Assembly: GCF_017811155.1 (NCBI RefSeq)
Contig: NZ_JACVCV010000009.1
Coordinates: forward strand, 173,133-237,132
Origin: Lunatimonas salinarum
GTDB lineage: Bacteria; Bacteroidota; Bacteroidia; Cytophagales; Cyclobacteriaceae
DNA length: 64,000 bases
Direction: 5' to 3'
This document shows, one piece after another, positions 26,882-35,009 of this stretch. Below the pieces are notes generated by a model that was not told the DNA's origin, did no database searches, and saw nothing but the letters and a program-made list of their open reading frames with translations. A program made the translations under genes and the position numbers. The first letter of the stretch is position 1. The number at the start of each line of letters is the position of its first letter.

Positions 26882-29734
26882 ATGCTATTTTCAAAATCCT
26901 ATCCCTGTTATCTCCTGCTTATATTGGGTGCATTTTCCTGTAGTACCAAAGAGGAGGCAGCACCGCTGCTTTACGTTCCGGATGATTTAGAAGTAAGCGT
27001 CTGGGCTTCGTCTCCGCAGTTTTTCAATCCGACCAACCTCGACGTGGATATGCACGGCCGCATTTGGCTCACGGAGGCGGTGAATTACCGGGATTTTCGA
27101 AATGCAGATGCGCACATGGTACACGAGGCGGGCGATAGGATTGTCATTTTGGAAGATACCAATGGGGATGGGAAAGCGGACAAATCCAAGGTATTTATCC
27201 AGGATGAAGACCTGCGTGCTCCGTTGGGCATTGCCGTCGTGGGCAATCAGGTGGTGGTTTCCTGTTCTCCCTCTATCATCATCTACACCGACGAGGATGG
27301 CGATGATGTGCCTGACCGAAAGGAGGTTTTTCTGACTGGTTTTGGAGGACGGGATCATGATCATGGGCTGCATGCCGGGGTGTTGGGCCCTGATGGGAAA
27401 TGGTACTTTATAGCAGGCAATAAGGGGCCGCATGAGGTTACTGACCGGGATGGAGTCACCGTTCGGGCAGGCAGTGTGTACAACGAGTTTACGCCTTACC
27501 CAGAGGAAAACAAACCCAACTTGGTTAGTAACGATGGGAATATATATACCGGAGGGCTGATCGTTCGGGTGAATCCGGACGGAACGGGCCTGGAGGTGAT
27601 GTCGCACAACTACCGCAACGCCTATGAGGTGGCGGTAGATTCGTTTGGCAACATGTGGCAGAGCGATAACGACGATCAGACGGCATCTTGCCGCACCACC
27701 TGGCTGATGGAAGGCAGCAATGCCGGCTTTTTCAGTGCTACGGGAGATCGTACCTGGCAGGCAGACCGGCGCCCAGGACAAACAGTGCCCTTGGCCCATT
27801 GGCATCAGTATGATCCAGGCGTGTTGCCTGCGGGGGATATCTACGGAGCGGGATCGCCGACTGGAGTGGTACGCATTGAAGGGGATGAATTGGGCGAGCA
27901 TTACCGGGGACTTTTACTTGCGGCGGATGCCGGGCGTAACATTATCTTCGGATACCATCCCAAGGCAATAGGTGCCGGATACAGTTTGGATCAGCGGGAG
28001 GCTTTTATTTCCTCTGTAGACCGTGACAATACCGGCTACATCTGGCACGAGGTGGAGGACGACGACCGCAAATGGTTCAGGCCCAGCGACGTGGTGGTGG
28101 GCACAGACGGGGCTCTTTATGTGGCGGATTGGTACGACCCCATTGTAGGTGGGCACCGCATGATGGACAAAGAGGGCTATGGCAAGATTTACCGCATTGC
28201 CCCAAAAGGCAAAAAACTCCAACGTCCAACCTACGATCTCAGCTCCACTGCCGGGCAGGTGGAAGCCCTGCGCAGTCCGGCCTTGCATGTGCGTGCCCAA
28301 GCAATGGAAAAACTACGGGAAGCGGGAGAAAGTGTGATTCCGGCTGTTCAGGCCCTTTTGGAGGATCCCAACCCCTTTGTGCAGGCGAGAGCGGTCTTTT
28401 TGTTGGCGTCGTTGGGTGAAGCGGGCAGTGCATTGGTGAAGCCTTATTTAACACATGCAAATACCGAGTTGGCGGTAGCAGCGTTTCGGGCGCTTCGTAG
28501 CAATGGAGTGGATCCCCTTACCCTAGCCAGGCAGGTGCTCGGTTCCGGAAACATCGCTCTTTATCGAGAAGCCGCTATCGCCCTGCGTCATCTGCCATTT
28601 TCCGAGTCGGCTGAACTATACATGCAGCTTGCGGAGGCACATACTGGTGAAGATCCTTGGTTCTTGCATTCTTTGGGAATAGGACTGAGGGGCAATGAAG
28701 CAGCCTTTTGGGAACGTTGGTACGAATCCAAGGACAATCCAGACCCCTTGAACTGGTCCGCTGCTATGGAGCAACTGGCATTTGAATTGCATCCAGTTTC
28801 TGTGGTGCCGCACATTACAAGAAGGATACAAGAGGGCAATCTGTCCCCTTCGGAGGCAAGCCGGGCGTTGACCACGTTGGCTTTTATTCCCAGTAAGCAG
28901 TCGGTGGATCTCATGCGTGCGCTTGCCGACGATCCTTCATCACCCTATTACCGTGAAAGCATCTGGTGGATGCAATTCCGAAAAACAAACGAATGGGAGG
29001 CACTTTTGGCAGATTGGAGCCCTCCGGCGTCTTTGCTGCCACCCGGGGAAGAGACGCTACTAAAGCTGGCAGAGTTGGCATCGGATACCCTCCAATCCGT
29101 AACAGATAGGCTCACGGCGGCCGAGCAATTGGCAGGAACGTCCCAAGGGCGCCTTCATTTGCTTTGGTTGGCCATGGATAACCGCTTAGGGGTTTCGTTG
29201 GTGGAAGCCGTGCGCGAGCGGGTTCATCAGGACAACGTACCGGCAGTGCAGAGCCTAATGAGCCGGTTTTTTCCACTGGCGGATTTGGATACCCTGAGCC
29301 TTGAGTCGGTGCTTGATGTGGCCGCCGATGTAGAAATGGGCAGGGTGGCGGCCGTACGGCACTGTGGAATGTGCCATGCTTTTGGCTCCTCAGCCAGTGA
29401 GATAGGTCCAAATCTAAGCGAGATTCACCTGAAGCTGGATCGGCAATCCTTCATCCAGTCCGTGCTAGACCCTGACGATGCCATTGCCTTTGGCTCAGAG
29501 GCCTTTTTGGTAAAACTTAAAAACGGTGCCATGCTATATGGTATTTTACAGTCGGCGGGTCCGGTGATCACGGTAATGGAGCATACGGGTAGGCAATATA
29601 CGCTACCTGCATCAGAGGTAGCCGGCAGAAGGCAGTTACGTCACAGTCTGATGCCAACCCCACAGGCGATGAACCTCGACGCAGAGGAGCTCGCGCATAT
29701 TACGGCGTACATGATGCAGGGTAGTCTTAAGTAG
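26882..29734 (+). CDS. PVC-type haem-binding lipoprotein with beta-propeller, HEAT-like repeats and C-terminal cytochrome c
   Basis: The 950-residue protein has a lipoprotein signal (LLLILGAFSCS). It continues with an NHL/PQQ-type beta-propeller about 350 residues long (VSVWASSPQFFNPTNLDVDM, ILEDTNGDGKADKSKVF), then helical HEAT-like repeats at about 440-560. Near residue 828 it has one c-type haem site CGMCH in VRHCGMCHAFG with a later methionine ligand candidate. This architecture is that of the PVC-type haem-binding CxxCH family, presumed sugar dehydrogenases that pass electrons to the respiratory chain. ATG 26882 is chosen; a TTG at 26873 is also in frame. Together with the isomerase-like gene 10 bp upstream it suggests periplasmic sugar oxidation. 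Confidence 0.88.
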   Translation: MLFSKSYPCYLLLILGAFSCSTKEEAAPLLYVPDDLEVSVWASSPQFFNPTNLDVDMHGRIWLTEAVNYRDFRNADAHMVHEAGDRIVILEDTNGDGKADKSKVFIQDEDLRAPLGIAVVGNQVVVSCSPSIIIYTDEDGDDVPDRKEVFLTGFGGRDHDHGLHAGVLGPDGKWYFIAGNKGPHEVTDRDGVTVRAGSVYNEFTPYPEENKPNLVSNDGNIYTGGLIVRVNPDGTGLEVMSHNYRNAYEVAVDSFGNMWQSDNDDQTASCRTTWLMEGSNAGFFSATGDRTWQADRRPGQTVPLAHWHQYDPGVLPAGDIYGAGSPTGVVRIEGDELGEHYRGLLLAADAGRNIIFGYHPKAIGAGYSLDQREAFISSVDRDNTGYIWHEVEDDDRKWFRPSDVVVGTDGALYVADWYDPIVGGHRMMDKEGYGKIYRIAPKGKKLQRPTYDLSSTAGQVEALRSPALHVRAQAMEKLREAGESVIPAVQALLEDPNPFVQARAVFLLASLGEAGSALVKPYLTHANTELAVAAFRALRSNGVDPLTLARQVLGSGNIALYREAAIALRHLPFSESAELYMQLAEAHTGEDPWFLHSLGIGLRGNEAAFWERWYESKDNPDPLNWSAAMEQLAFELHPVSVVPHITRRIQEGNLSPSEASRALTTLAFIPSKQSVDLMRALADDPSSPYYRESIWWMQFRKTNEWEALLADWSPPASLLPPGEETLLKLAELASDTLQSVTDRLTAAEQLAGTSQGRLHLLWLAMDNRLGVSLVEAVRERVHQDNVPAVQSLMSRFFPLADLDTLSLESVLDVAADVEMGRVAAVRHCGMCHAFGSSASEIGPNLSEIHLKLDRQSFIQSVLDPDDAIAFGSEAFLVKLKNGAMLYGILQSAGPVITVMEHTGRQYTLPASEVAGRRQLRHSLMPTPQAMNLDAEELAHITAYMMQGSLK

Positions 29735-29778
29735 ATGCGGAGCAGTGCGCCTTTAATCGATTAATGGGGCGTAAGGGT

Positions 29779-30675
29779 TTAGATAAATATTTCCGCCAGA
29801 AAGGCCATTACCCGACTTCGGATCGCATCCGTATCAAACATAGGCCCAAAGTGGGGAGCTCCCGGCACCAAGATCAATTCCTGCTGAACGCCACTTATCG
29901 ACAGCCACGAAGCCAGCAGCCGGGAATGACAGGAAGATACCAGGTCATCTTTTTCTCCATGAATTAACAAAAAGGGTGGGTCTTCGGCGTCTACGTACGT
30001 AACGGGACTGGCCGCTTTGGCCAGGTCCGGTCGGTCCAAGGGTGCGGCACCGATCAACAGTCCTTCGGGAGAGCGGGCATCGTCCGCCTCCGGAAAGAGG
30101 GTCAGGTCGGCCGGGCCGTAGAAATTAACCACCCCCTTAAAACCAAACTCCCTGCTTTGCCGATCGTGAAAAAATTCTCGGATCCTTTGGTTGTTGGCCA
30201 GGCCAACCATAGCCGCTAGATGCCCACCGGCCGAAAACCCCATTAGGGCCACCCTATCCACATCAAAACCGAATCGATCAGCCTGGTCGAAGAGGTAACT
30301 GACGGCTGCATTGCAATCCACCATCTGCGCAGGAAACACGGCTTGGGTGCTAAACCGGTAGTCGATGGACGCCAGTGCATAGCCTTGGTTGATAATCGCC
30401 ACTACGGTTGCCTTCATGTAGCCCATATCGGCATACTTATCGTTGCTCAGCCAGCCTCCCCCGTGAACCCAGATCACCAAGGGCACCTTCCCTTTGGCGG
30501 TTGGAGGGAGGTAAATATCGAGCAGGTGCTTGGAGAGCGTGTCGTCCAGATAGGGAATATTCCCATGCAGCCGGGTACCTTCCGGAAAAAGGTGCATAAC
30601 CGGATTCTGCCTGGTCTGCGAGATCCCAGAAACGGCAAAATGCAGTAGAAAAACGAAAGCTATGAAGGTACGCAT
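29779..30675 (-). CDS. Exported alpha/beta-hydrolase (BD-FAE / carboxylesterase-like)
   Basis: The 298-residue protein has a signal peptide (FIAFVFLLHFAVSGISQ) and an esterase fold. The oxyanion motif is HGGGWLSNDKYADMGY, the nucleophile elbow is GFSAGGH with the catalytic Ser, and the Asp and His of the triad are in LIHGEKDDLVSS and PGAPHFGPMF. This is the hormone-sensitive-lipase/BD-FAE type that removes acetyl or feruloyl groups from glycans or small esters. It converges with the haem lipoprotein gene, and its 5' end faces the repeat region. Confidence 0.86.
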   Translation of the reverse strand: MRTFIAFVFLLHFAVSGISQTRQNPVMHLFPEGTRLHGNIPYLDDTLSKHLLDIYLPPTAKGKVPLVIWVHGGGWLSNDKYADMGYMKATVVAIINQGYALASIDYRFSTQAVFPAQMVDCNAAVSYLFDQADRFGFDVDRVALMGFSAGGHLAAMVGLANNQRIREFFHDRQSREFGFKGVVNFYGPADLTLFPEADDARSPEGLLIGAAPLDRPDLAKAASPVTYVDAEDPPFLLIHGEKDDLVSSCHSRLLASWLSISGVQQELILVPGAPHFGPMFDTDAIRSRVMAFLAEIFI

Positions 30676-30847
30676 GGTCTATTGGGTTTGGTAGGAAAGA
30701 TAAGGATTTTTGAGGAGATGGTCGAAGGTAAATCGTTTGTAGGAAGGAAATTAGCTAAATAGGCACCGAAAGGAGGAGTCCCAAGATTAAAAAATGCATT
30801 TTCCCGAAACATAGGCATATCTTCCAGGATATTGCCCAATTTGCACC

Positions 30848-30965
30848 CATCCCAAAGGGATTACATGGTTATGGATCCGTAGGGCGCGGCGTTTATTCGA
30901 CCCCGTTGGGGTCGAACCTTTTCATCTCGCCTGCCTTTCTATAAACATGTGACCCATTCTGGGTC
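30848..30965 (+). repeat. Composite palindromic element, unit A (three hairpins)
   Basis: Hairpin a is CATCCCAAAGGGAT followed by the box ATGGTTATGG (30848-30875). Hairpin b is TTCGACCCC-GTT-GGGGTCGAA (30896-30916). Hairpin c begins with the inverted box CTATAAACAT and then GACCCA-TTC-TGGGTC (30939-30965). The a and c boxes are inverse copies of each other (ATGTTTATAG and CTATAAACAT), so the element is a head-to-head composite like REP/BIME elements. Confidence 0.85.
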
Positions 30966-30969
30966 ATGG

Positions 30970-31111
30970 ATATTCAGGAGCAATGCCAGGCAGCCCAGGT
31001 CGCCATTTTCTTCAAACTGTGGGAGAAAAAAACAAAAAGAAAGCTGACCTAGAATTCAATGGGCGGACTTATGATGAGATTCCTGATGTGGAATTGGAAA
31101 GGTTTATCTAG
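30970..31111 (+). pseudogene. Degenerate 3' tail of a DUF5131 (phage Gp37/Gp68-like) gene, copy A
   Basis: Reading across one frame shift gives FFKLW then NKKKADLEFNGRTYDEIPD and a stop at 31109-31111. This resembles the C-terminal FFKQWGG..KKK.GR.LNGR.YDEMP of DUF5131 proteins. No 5' part of the gene is present. It follows palindromic unit A directly. Confidence 0.65.
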
Positions 31112-31223
31112 CATCTACTGTATTGAGAGTAACTATCACAAAAGGGGATTGAAAATCGAGCAAGCTAGTCAAATAGGATTTAGAGAGCCCTTACAGACCT
31201 TCATAAAACGATGGCGAAATTTA

Positions 31224-31250
31224 TTTGTACGGAAAATATCCGTACATTTG
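31224..31250 (+). promoter_or_regulatory. Promoter with overlapping palindromic operator of the toxin-antitoxin operon
   Basis: An 8-bp inverted repeat with a five-base spacer (TGTACGGA at 31226-31233, TCCGTACA at 31239-31246) is embedded in a Bacteroidota promoter: TTTG (31224-31227), 15 bases, TACATTTG (31243-31250). A repressor bound to the palindrome would block the promoter. Autorepression by the RHH antitoxin is the usual arrangement in this family. Confidence 0.6.
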
Positions 31251-31356
31251 TCTTGCTAATAGGATGTTAGTGTGTACGAGAAAAAGGAAAACAAGAAATT
31301 AAGATCCAGGAAGCAAATACCATTAGAAATCAAGTTAATCGTTAAAGTCATCAGAT

Positions 31357-31686
31357 ATGGCAACGCAAGTGAATGACAGAATTGATCTTCGTATTAGCAC
31401 AGAACAAAAGGAGCTCTTTAGAAGAGCTTCGGTGATTAGCGGGTTTAAGAATCTGACTGAGTTTATCGTGCATTGTGTTTCCAAAGAATCAAAAAGCCTT
31501 TTGATGTCAGAACGTCAACTACTTAAGAATGAAGAGGATAAGCGAATTTTTTTTCAAGCGTTGCAGAATCCACCTAGCCCCAATGCCCGCTTGAAACAGG
31601 CTCGTTTGAACTATTTAAAAGTACAAAGCGAACAGAAAAATGAGGATTTGCAAGTTAAAGAAGACTCACAAAAAGAAGGAGTTTGA
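31357..31686 (+). CDS. DUF1778 ribbon-helix-helix antitoxin
   Basis: The 109-residue protein starts with NDRIDLRISTEQKELFRRASVIS and NLTEFIV, the ribbon-helix-helix DNA-binding and dimer motif of DUF1778 (TacA/AtaR-type) antitoxins. Its longer C-terminal half would wrap around the toxin, and it carries an FFQALQNPPSPN segment typical of this family. Its 3' end overlaps the GNAT toxin gene by 47 bp in another frame, so the two are translationally coupled. It should repress its own promoter through the palindrome at 31226-31246. Confidence 0.9.
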   Translation: MATQVNDRIDLRISTEQKELFRRASVISGFKNLTEFIVHCVSKESKSLLMSERQLLKNEEDKRIFFQALQNPPSPNARLKQARLNYLKVQSEQKNEDLQVKEDSQKEGV

Positions 31687-32134
31687 TTGCGGAAAGCAAG
31701 CCTTAAATGATTATTTGGCGAAGATCGCTAAACAGGATGCGGAAAAAGATGTGGCTGTTTGCTACATCTTGGAGGGTGAAGACGGAGAGGTCGTCGGGTA
31801 TTTTACCCTTTCTTCAGGGTCAATTCCCAAAGAGGAAATTCCGGAAAAGGAATCAATGAAACTTCCTAGGTATTCAGATATCCCATTAGCAGTAATTGGC
31901 AGGCTAGCGATAGATAAGAAATACCAAGGCCGGAAACTTGGGGATTATTTGTTGGTGGAAGCGTTTGGCGAAATTATAAAGGTTGCGGAAGTATTGGGGA
32001 TTGCAGGAGTATTCGTGGACCCCATTGATGAATCGGCGGTCAATTATTATCCGAAATTTGGCTTCATCAAATTAAACAGTTCTGATAGAATGTTTCTCCC
32101 CATAGCCACTATCCGGGAGCTTCTTAGGGATTAA
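31640..32134 (+). CDS. GNAT-family toxin (TacT/AtaT-like tRNA acetyltransferase)
   Basis: The 164-residue protein has the GNAT fold with the acetyl-CoA loop RLAIDKKYQGRKLGDYLL. Near the end it has YYPKFGF, whose tyrosine is catalytic in TacT-type toxins. Such toxins acetylate the amino group of aminoacyl-tRNA and stop translation; that role is inferred from the DUF1778 partner. The N-terminus FDCGKQALNDYL (CG..ALN.FL) is a conserved start of this toxin family. The cassette lies between two copies of the DUF5131-tail/palindrome array (30848-31111 and 32161 onward), which suggests insertion into the array. Confidence 0.88.
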   Translation: MRICKLKKTHKKKEFDCGKQALNDYLAKIAKQDAEKDVAVCYILEGEDGEVVGYFTLSSGSIPKEEIPEKESMKLPRYSDIPLAVIGRLAIDKKYQGRKLGDYLLVEAFGEIIKVAEVLGIAGVFVDPIDESAVNYYPKFGFIKLNSSDRMFLPIATIRELLRD

Positions 32135-32160
32135 GATTTAAGGGTTTAAAAAAGGAAGAA

Positions 32161-32277
32161 CCCCATTTTTTGATGGCATGTTTTTTTCAAACAGTGGGTG
32201 GTAAAAGCAAAAAGAAATCCGGTAGAGAACTCAATGGGCAGACCTTTGATGAGATGACATTCAGCGGTTTGTATTGA
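32161..32277 (+). pseudogene. Degenerate DUF5131 3' tail, copy B1
   Basis: FFKQW and then GGKSKKKSGRELNGQTFDEM can be read across a one-base loss in the TGGG run; the frame ends at TGA 32275-32277. It is the same tail as copies A, B2 and B3 and follows the GNAT toxin gene directly. Confidence 0.65.
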
Positions 32278-32283
32278 TTTCTT

Positions 32284-32419
32284 CATCCCAACGGGATGAT
32301 AGCCGAAGGGATGACATGTTTTTAGAAAATCAGTATCGCTGGTTTTATTCGACGCCGATGGGGTCGTACCCTTCAATCGCGCCTCCCATTCTATAAACAT
32401 TTGACCGATTATGGGTCGG
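32284..32419 (+). repeat. Composite palindromic element, unit B1
   Basis: Hairpin a is CATCCC-AAC-GGGATG (32284-32298), then ATGTTTTTAG. Hairpin b is CGACGCC-GAT-GGGGTCG (32350-32366, one mismatch). Hairpin c is CTATAAACAT plus GACCGATTATGGGTC (32391-32419, degenerate). Confidence 0.8.
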
Positions 32420-32538
32420 TTATATCTTCGTTTTTCCTACGAAATAATCACTTTGGTGGAAAATTAAGCAGAGGTGGCATACTATGGGAAAATTTGTGCC
32501 ACAACTATAAGATATACGCTACGTTGGATGAATTGCAC

Positions 32539-32658
32539 CATCCCGAAGGGATAACATGGTTATAGAAAATCATTATCGCTAGATCTCTTCGACCCCGATG
32601 GGGTCGTACCCTTTTCGGCGGGTTGATTTTTCTATAGACATATGACCCATTCTGGGTC
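32539..32658 (+). repeat. Composite palindromic element, unit B2
   Basis: Hairpin a CATCCC-GAA-GGGAT with ATGGTTATAG starts at 32539. Hairpin b CGACCCC-GAT-GGGGTCG is at 32590-32606. Hairpin c, CTATAGACAT plus GACCCA-TTC-TGGGTC, ends at 32658. The 119 bp between B1 and B2 (32420-32538) hold no recognised element. Confidence 0.85.
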
Positions 32659-32659
32659 T

Positions 32660-32792
32660 TGGCTACCCAAGAACAACGCCAAGCAGCCAAAATTCCCTTT
32701 TTCTTCAGGCAGCGGGGTGAAAAAAAAAGAAAGCTGACCTAGAACTCAATGGGCAGACTTTCGATGAGATGCCTATCAATGATTTGTATTGA
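32660..32792 (+). pseudogene. Degenerate DUF5131 3' tail, copy B2
   Basis: FFFRQ and, after a shift, KKKADLELNGQTFDEMP and a TGA at 32790-32792 are readable. It directly follows hairpin c of unit B2. Confidence 0.65.
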
Positions 32793-32798
32793 TCTATT

Positions 32799-32917
32799 CA
32801 TCCCAACGGGATGACATGTTTATAGAAAATAAAATGAAACGATTCCACTCGACCCCGATGGGGTCGTACCCTACCTTCCTGCTTCCCGGTCTTTAAATAT
32901 GTGACCCATTCTGGGTC
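32799..32917 (+). repeat. Composite palindromic element, unit B3
   Basis: Hairpin a CATCCC-AAC-GGGATG (32799-32813) is followed by ATGTTTATAG, hairpin b CGACCCC-GAT-GGGGTCG (32850-32866) and hairpin c GACCCA-TTC-TGGGTC (32903-32917). It starts 260 bp after unit B2. Confidence 0.87.
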
Positions 32918-32919
32918 TT

Positions 32920-33047
32920 GAATATTCAGGAACAATGCCAATGCCGCCTTCTTCTTCAAACAGCGAGAAGGCGAAAACAAAAAGAATGCTGGCCGTGAAC
33001 TCAATGGACAGACCTTTGATGAGATGCCATTCAGCGGTTTGTATTGA
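32920..33047 (+). pseudogene. DUF5131 3' tail, copy B3 (frame intact)
   Basis: This copy reads without a shift: AAFFFKQREGENKKN, then AGRELNGQTFDEMPFSGLY and a stop at 33045-33047. It is the best preserved of four copies and shows that the repeated segment was protein-coding. The upstream part of the gene is missing. Confidence 0.68.
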
Positions 33048-33053
33048 TTTCTT

Positions 33054-33162
33054 CATCCCAACGGGATGATATGTTTATAGAATATCGAAATAACAGGTTT
33101 TATTCGACCCCGATGGGGTCGTACCCCTCTATCGCATTCCTTCCTATAAACCTATGTCCCCT
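33054..33162 (+). repeat. Composite palindromic element, unit B4
   Basis: Hairpin a starts at 33054 (CATCCC-AAC-GGGATG), hairpin b CGACCCC-GAT-GGGGTCG is at 33105-33121, and a degenerate hairpin c (CTATAAACCT, then GTCCCCTTCGTGGTC) closes the unit 33 bp before the end of hsdS. It starts 255 bp after unit B3. Confidence 0.82.
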
Positions 33163-33194
33163 TCGTGGTCTGTTTTGTTTACCATTTGGTTTAT

Positions 33195-34925
33195 CTAAAC
33201 CACCTCCCTCAAACAACACTGCATCCAAACCTCTTGGGTGATTTGATGGGTTTCTATTTCATGTTCGAGCTGATCGCATAAGGCCATCAAGCCATTGACT
33301 TTTTCTACAATGGCTTTTTGTTCCACAGCATTAGTAATTGGAGTTAATGTGTTTGCTACAATTCCCTGATTGATTTTTGGCATATTCCCGGATGTGCCAG
33401 AAGCATTTTCTCTAAAGTAAGCCCTAGTAAAGTTACTACTTAATGTAATATGTAAATAAGTTGTAACAATTGGAGTGCATGCTTGAATCTTCATCATTAA
33501 ATCTGGATAAACAAAATCATTTTCTTTACCATTATAAATTGCACTTACTCCGACATATTCAAGAGAATTACTTCTTTGAATTAAAATGTCATTGGGTTTT
33601 AACCACAAATAGGAATCCAATGGAATTTCTTCGTCGATATACTTTACTTCATTTGATTTAAAGTACCCTTTTGTTGTCGCTCCTAATTTTAAGGATTTTG
33701 TTTTTGTTGGAAAATCAACACCTTTTGGGGAATATCCATTTCTTGGTTTTTCTTTAATGATTTCGCCAAGCCTACACCAAACCCACCCATCCGGCAAATC
33801 ATAAGGAATCTCATCTTCTGAAATAGCAGGAAGCGGCTTTTCCTTTTTGATTTTTCCGGCTTTGATCAGCTGCTCTTTCTCGGCTTTGATTTTTTCCAAA
33901 AGTACAGAAGCGGGTTCGACTTCGACTCCGCTCAGTCTTCTAGCAGCTTGCCAATGATGTGTCAATTTCCCCTGTACAGCCAATTGGAGGATGGCTTCTC
34001 GGAGCTTTTTGATATTGGCTTTTTCGGTAAAGAAGGTACCAAACTGACTTTTCAGAAACTCCCATTGGCTTGCTACTTCCTGTTCGGAGGCTTGGGTCAG
34101 CTGATTTAGTGCCGAAGTCACAAAGTCGGACTTTAGCTGAATTCGCTCCTTGGTCAGACCTTCCAGTTGCTCCACCTCGGCAAAGAGTTGATTAACGACC
34201 TCGACTATGGCTTTTTGCTCGGCTAGGGGAGGGAGTGCAAAAACTTGATTTCTTATTTTAACCCTAGAAATATTTGGCTGAGCCCCTCCTTCGCCTTGAT
34301 TAATAAATTTCCCTTTTAGAGCTTTTAACAGAAGATGTAGGTAAACATTCGAAATACAGGAAAGCGGTGTACATGCACAGACCGCTTGATTTGTTGTCCC
34401 TTCAACCGCTAAAATTCCTGTTTCTCCAATTGTTGCACCGTACATAGCGATCAACACATCGCCAACTTTATTTAATCGTATTGAGGAGTTTTTAAGTGCT
34501 AACTCATTTATTGTTTCCTCAGAATTATAGTCAATAATCGCATTGTTCAATTCTCCAGATTTGAACCAATTAATAGTACCTCCATAGAAATCTGATCGAG
34601 ATCGGGACGGTGTCGCTCCAGCACCCCAATCTCCAATTTCCCCAAGTCTAGTTACGGCCCATGAATCTGGAATTGAAGAATTGAGTTCATCTTCACCAAT
34701 AACCCCCAAGGGTTGCTCTTTTCTAATTTTACCCTCTTTGATAAGGCGATTTTTTTCAAGCTCCAACTTTTTCAACAAAACCGAAGCAGGTTCCACATCC
34801 GGATTTTCCTCCCTCCATTTTTGGGTAAGTTTCCCTTGTACAGCCAGTTGCAGGATTAGGCCTTTGAGTTCTTCCGCATTTTTGGGATGCTGGGTCAGTT
34901 CCTTAAAATGTTCCATTAGTTGCAT
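33195..34925 (-). CDS. hsdS: Type I restriction-modification specificity subunit HsdS
   Basis: The protein of about 576 residues sets the recognition sequence of the type I complex. It has two target-recognition domains (PDSWAVTRLGEIGDWGAG and PDGWVWCRLGEIIKEK mark their starts). Each is preceded by a near-identical conserved block (LQLAVQGKLT, VEPASVLL, KEGKIRKE or KAGKIKKE), so the molecule is an internal tandem repeat. The conserved PLAEQKAIVE and AVEQKAIVEKV segments close each half. I chose ATG 34925 (MQLMEHF); the open frame continues to 34976 through a 72-bp dispersed repeat that is unlikely to be coding. The second conserved block contains a short extra segment (ARRLSGVEVE). It lies downstream of hsdM. 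Confidence 0.92.
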   Translation of the reverse strand: MQLMEHFKELTQHPKNAEELKGLILQLAVQGKLTQKWREENPDVEPASVLLKKLELEKNRLIKEGKIRKEQPLGVIGEDELNSSIPDSWAVTRLGEIGDWGAGATPSRSRSDFYGGTINWFKSGELNNAIIDYNSEETINELALKNSSIRLNKVGDVLIAMYGATIGETGILAVEGTTNQAVCACTPLSCISNVYLHLLLKALKGKFINQGEGGAQPNISRVKIRNQVFALPPLAEQKAIVEVVNQLFAEVEQLEGLTKERIQLKSDFVTSALNQLTQASEQEVASQWEFLKSQFGTFFTEKANIKKLREAILQLAVQGKLTHHWQAARRLSGVEVEPASVLLEKIKAEKEQLIKAGKIKKEKPLPAISEDEIPYDLPDGWVWCRLGEIIKEKPRNGYSPKGVDFPTKTKSLKLGATTKGYFKSNEVKYIDEEIPLDSYLWLKPNDILIQRSNSLEYVGVSAIYNGKENDFVYPDLMMKIQACTPIVTTYLHITLSSNFTRAYFRENASGTSGNMPKINQGIVANTLTPITNAVEQKAIVEKVNGLMALCDQLEHEIETHQITQEVWMQCCLREVV

Positions 34926-34937
34926 AATATCCGTGTG

Positions 34938-35009
34938 CGTCATTGCGAGGAGGCACGACGAAGCAGTCTTTTCCAAGGATGAGATTGCTTCGCTGCGCTC
35001 GCAATGACG
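34938..35009. repeat. 72-bp dispersed inverted repeat between hsdM and hsdS
   Basis: The outer arms CGTCATTGCGAG (34938-34949) and CTCGCAATGACG (34998-35009) are perfect inverse copies, and inner parts (GAAGCA, TGCTTC) continue the pairing. This is the widespread CATTGCGAG-type intergenic repeat of Bacteroidota. It fills almost the whole gap between the hsdM stop and the hsdS start and provides spurious start codons for hsdS. Confidence 0.85.

Noticed and set aside
31059..31259. A 66-codon frame before the toxin-antitoxin operon
   Set aside because: It covers the degenerate DUF5131 tail in another frame and the operator region, and has no protein-like features.
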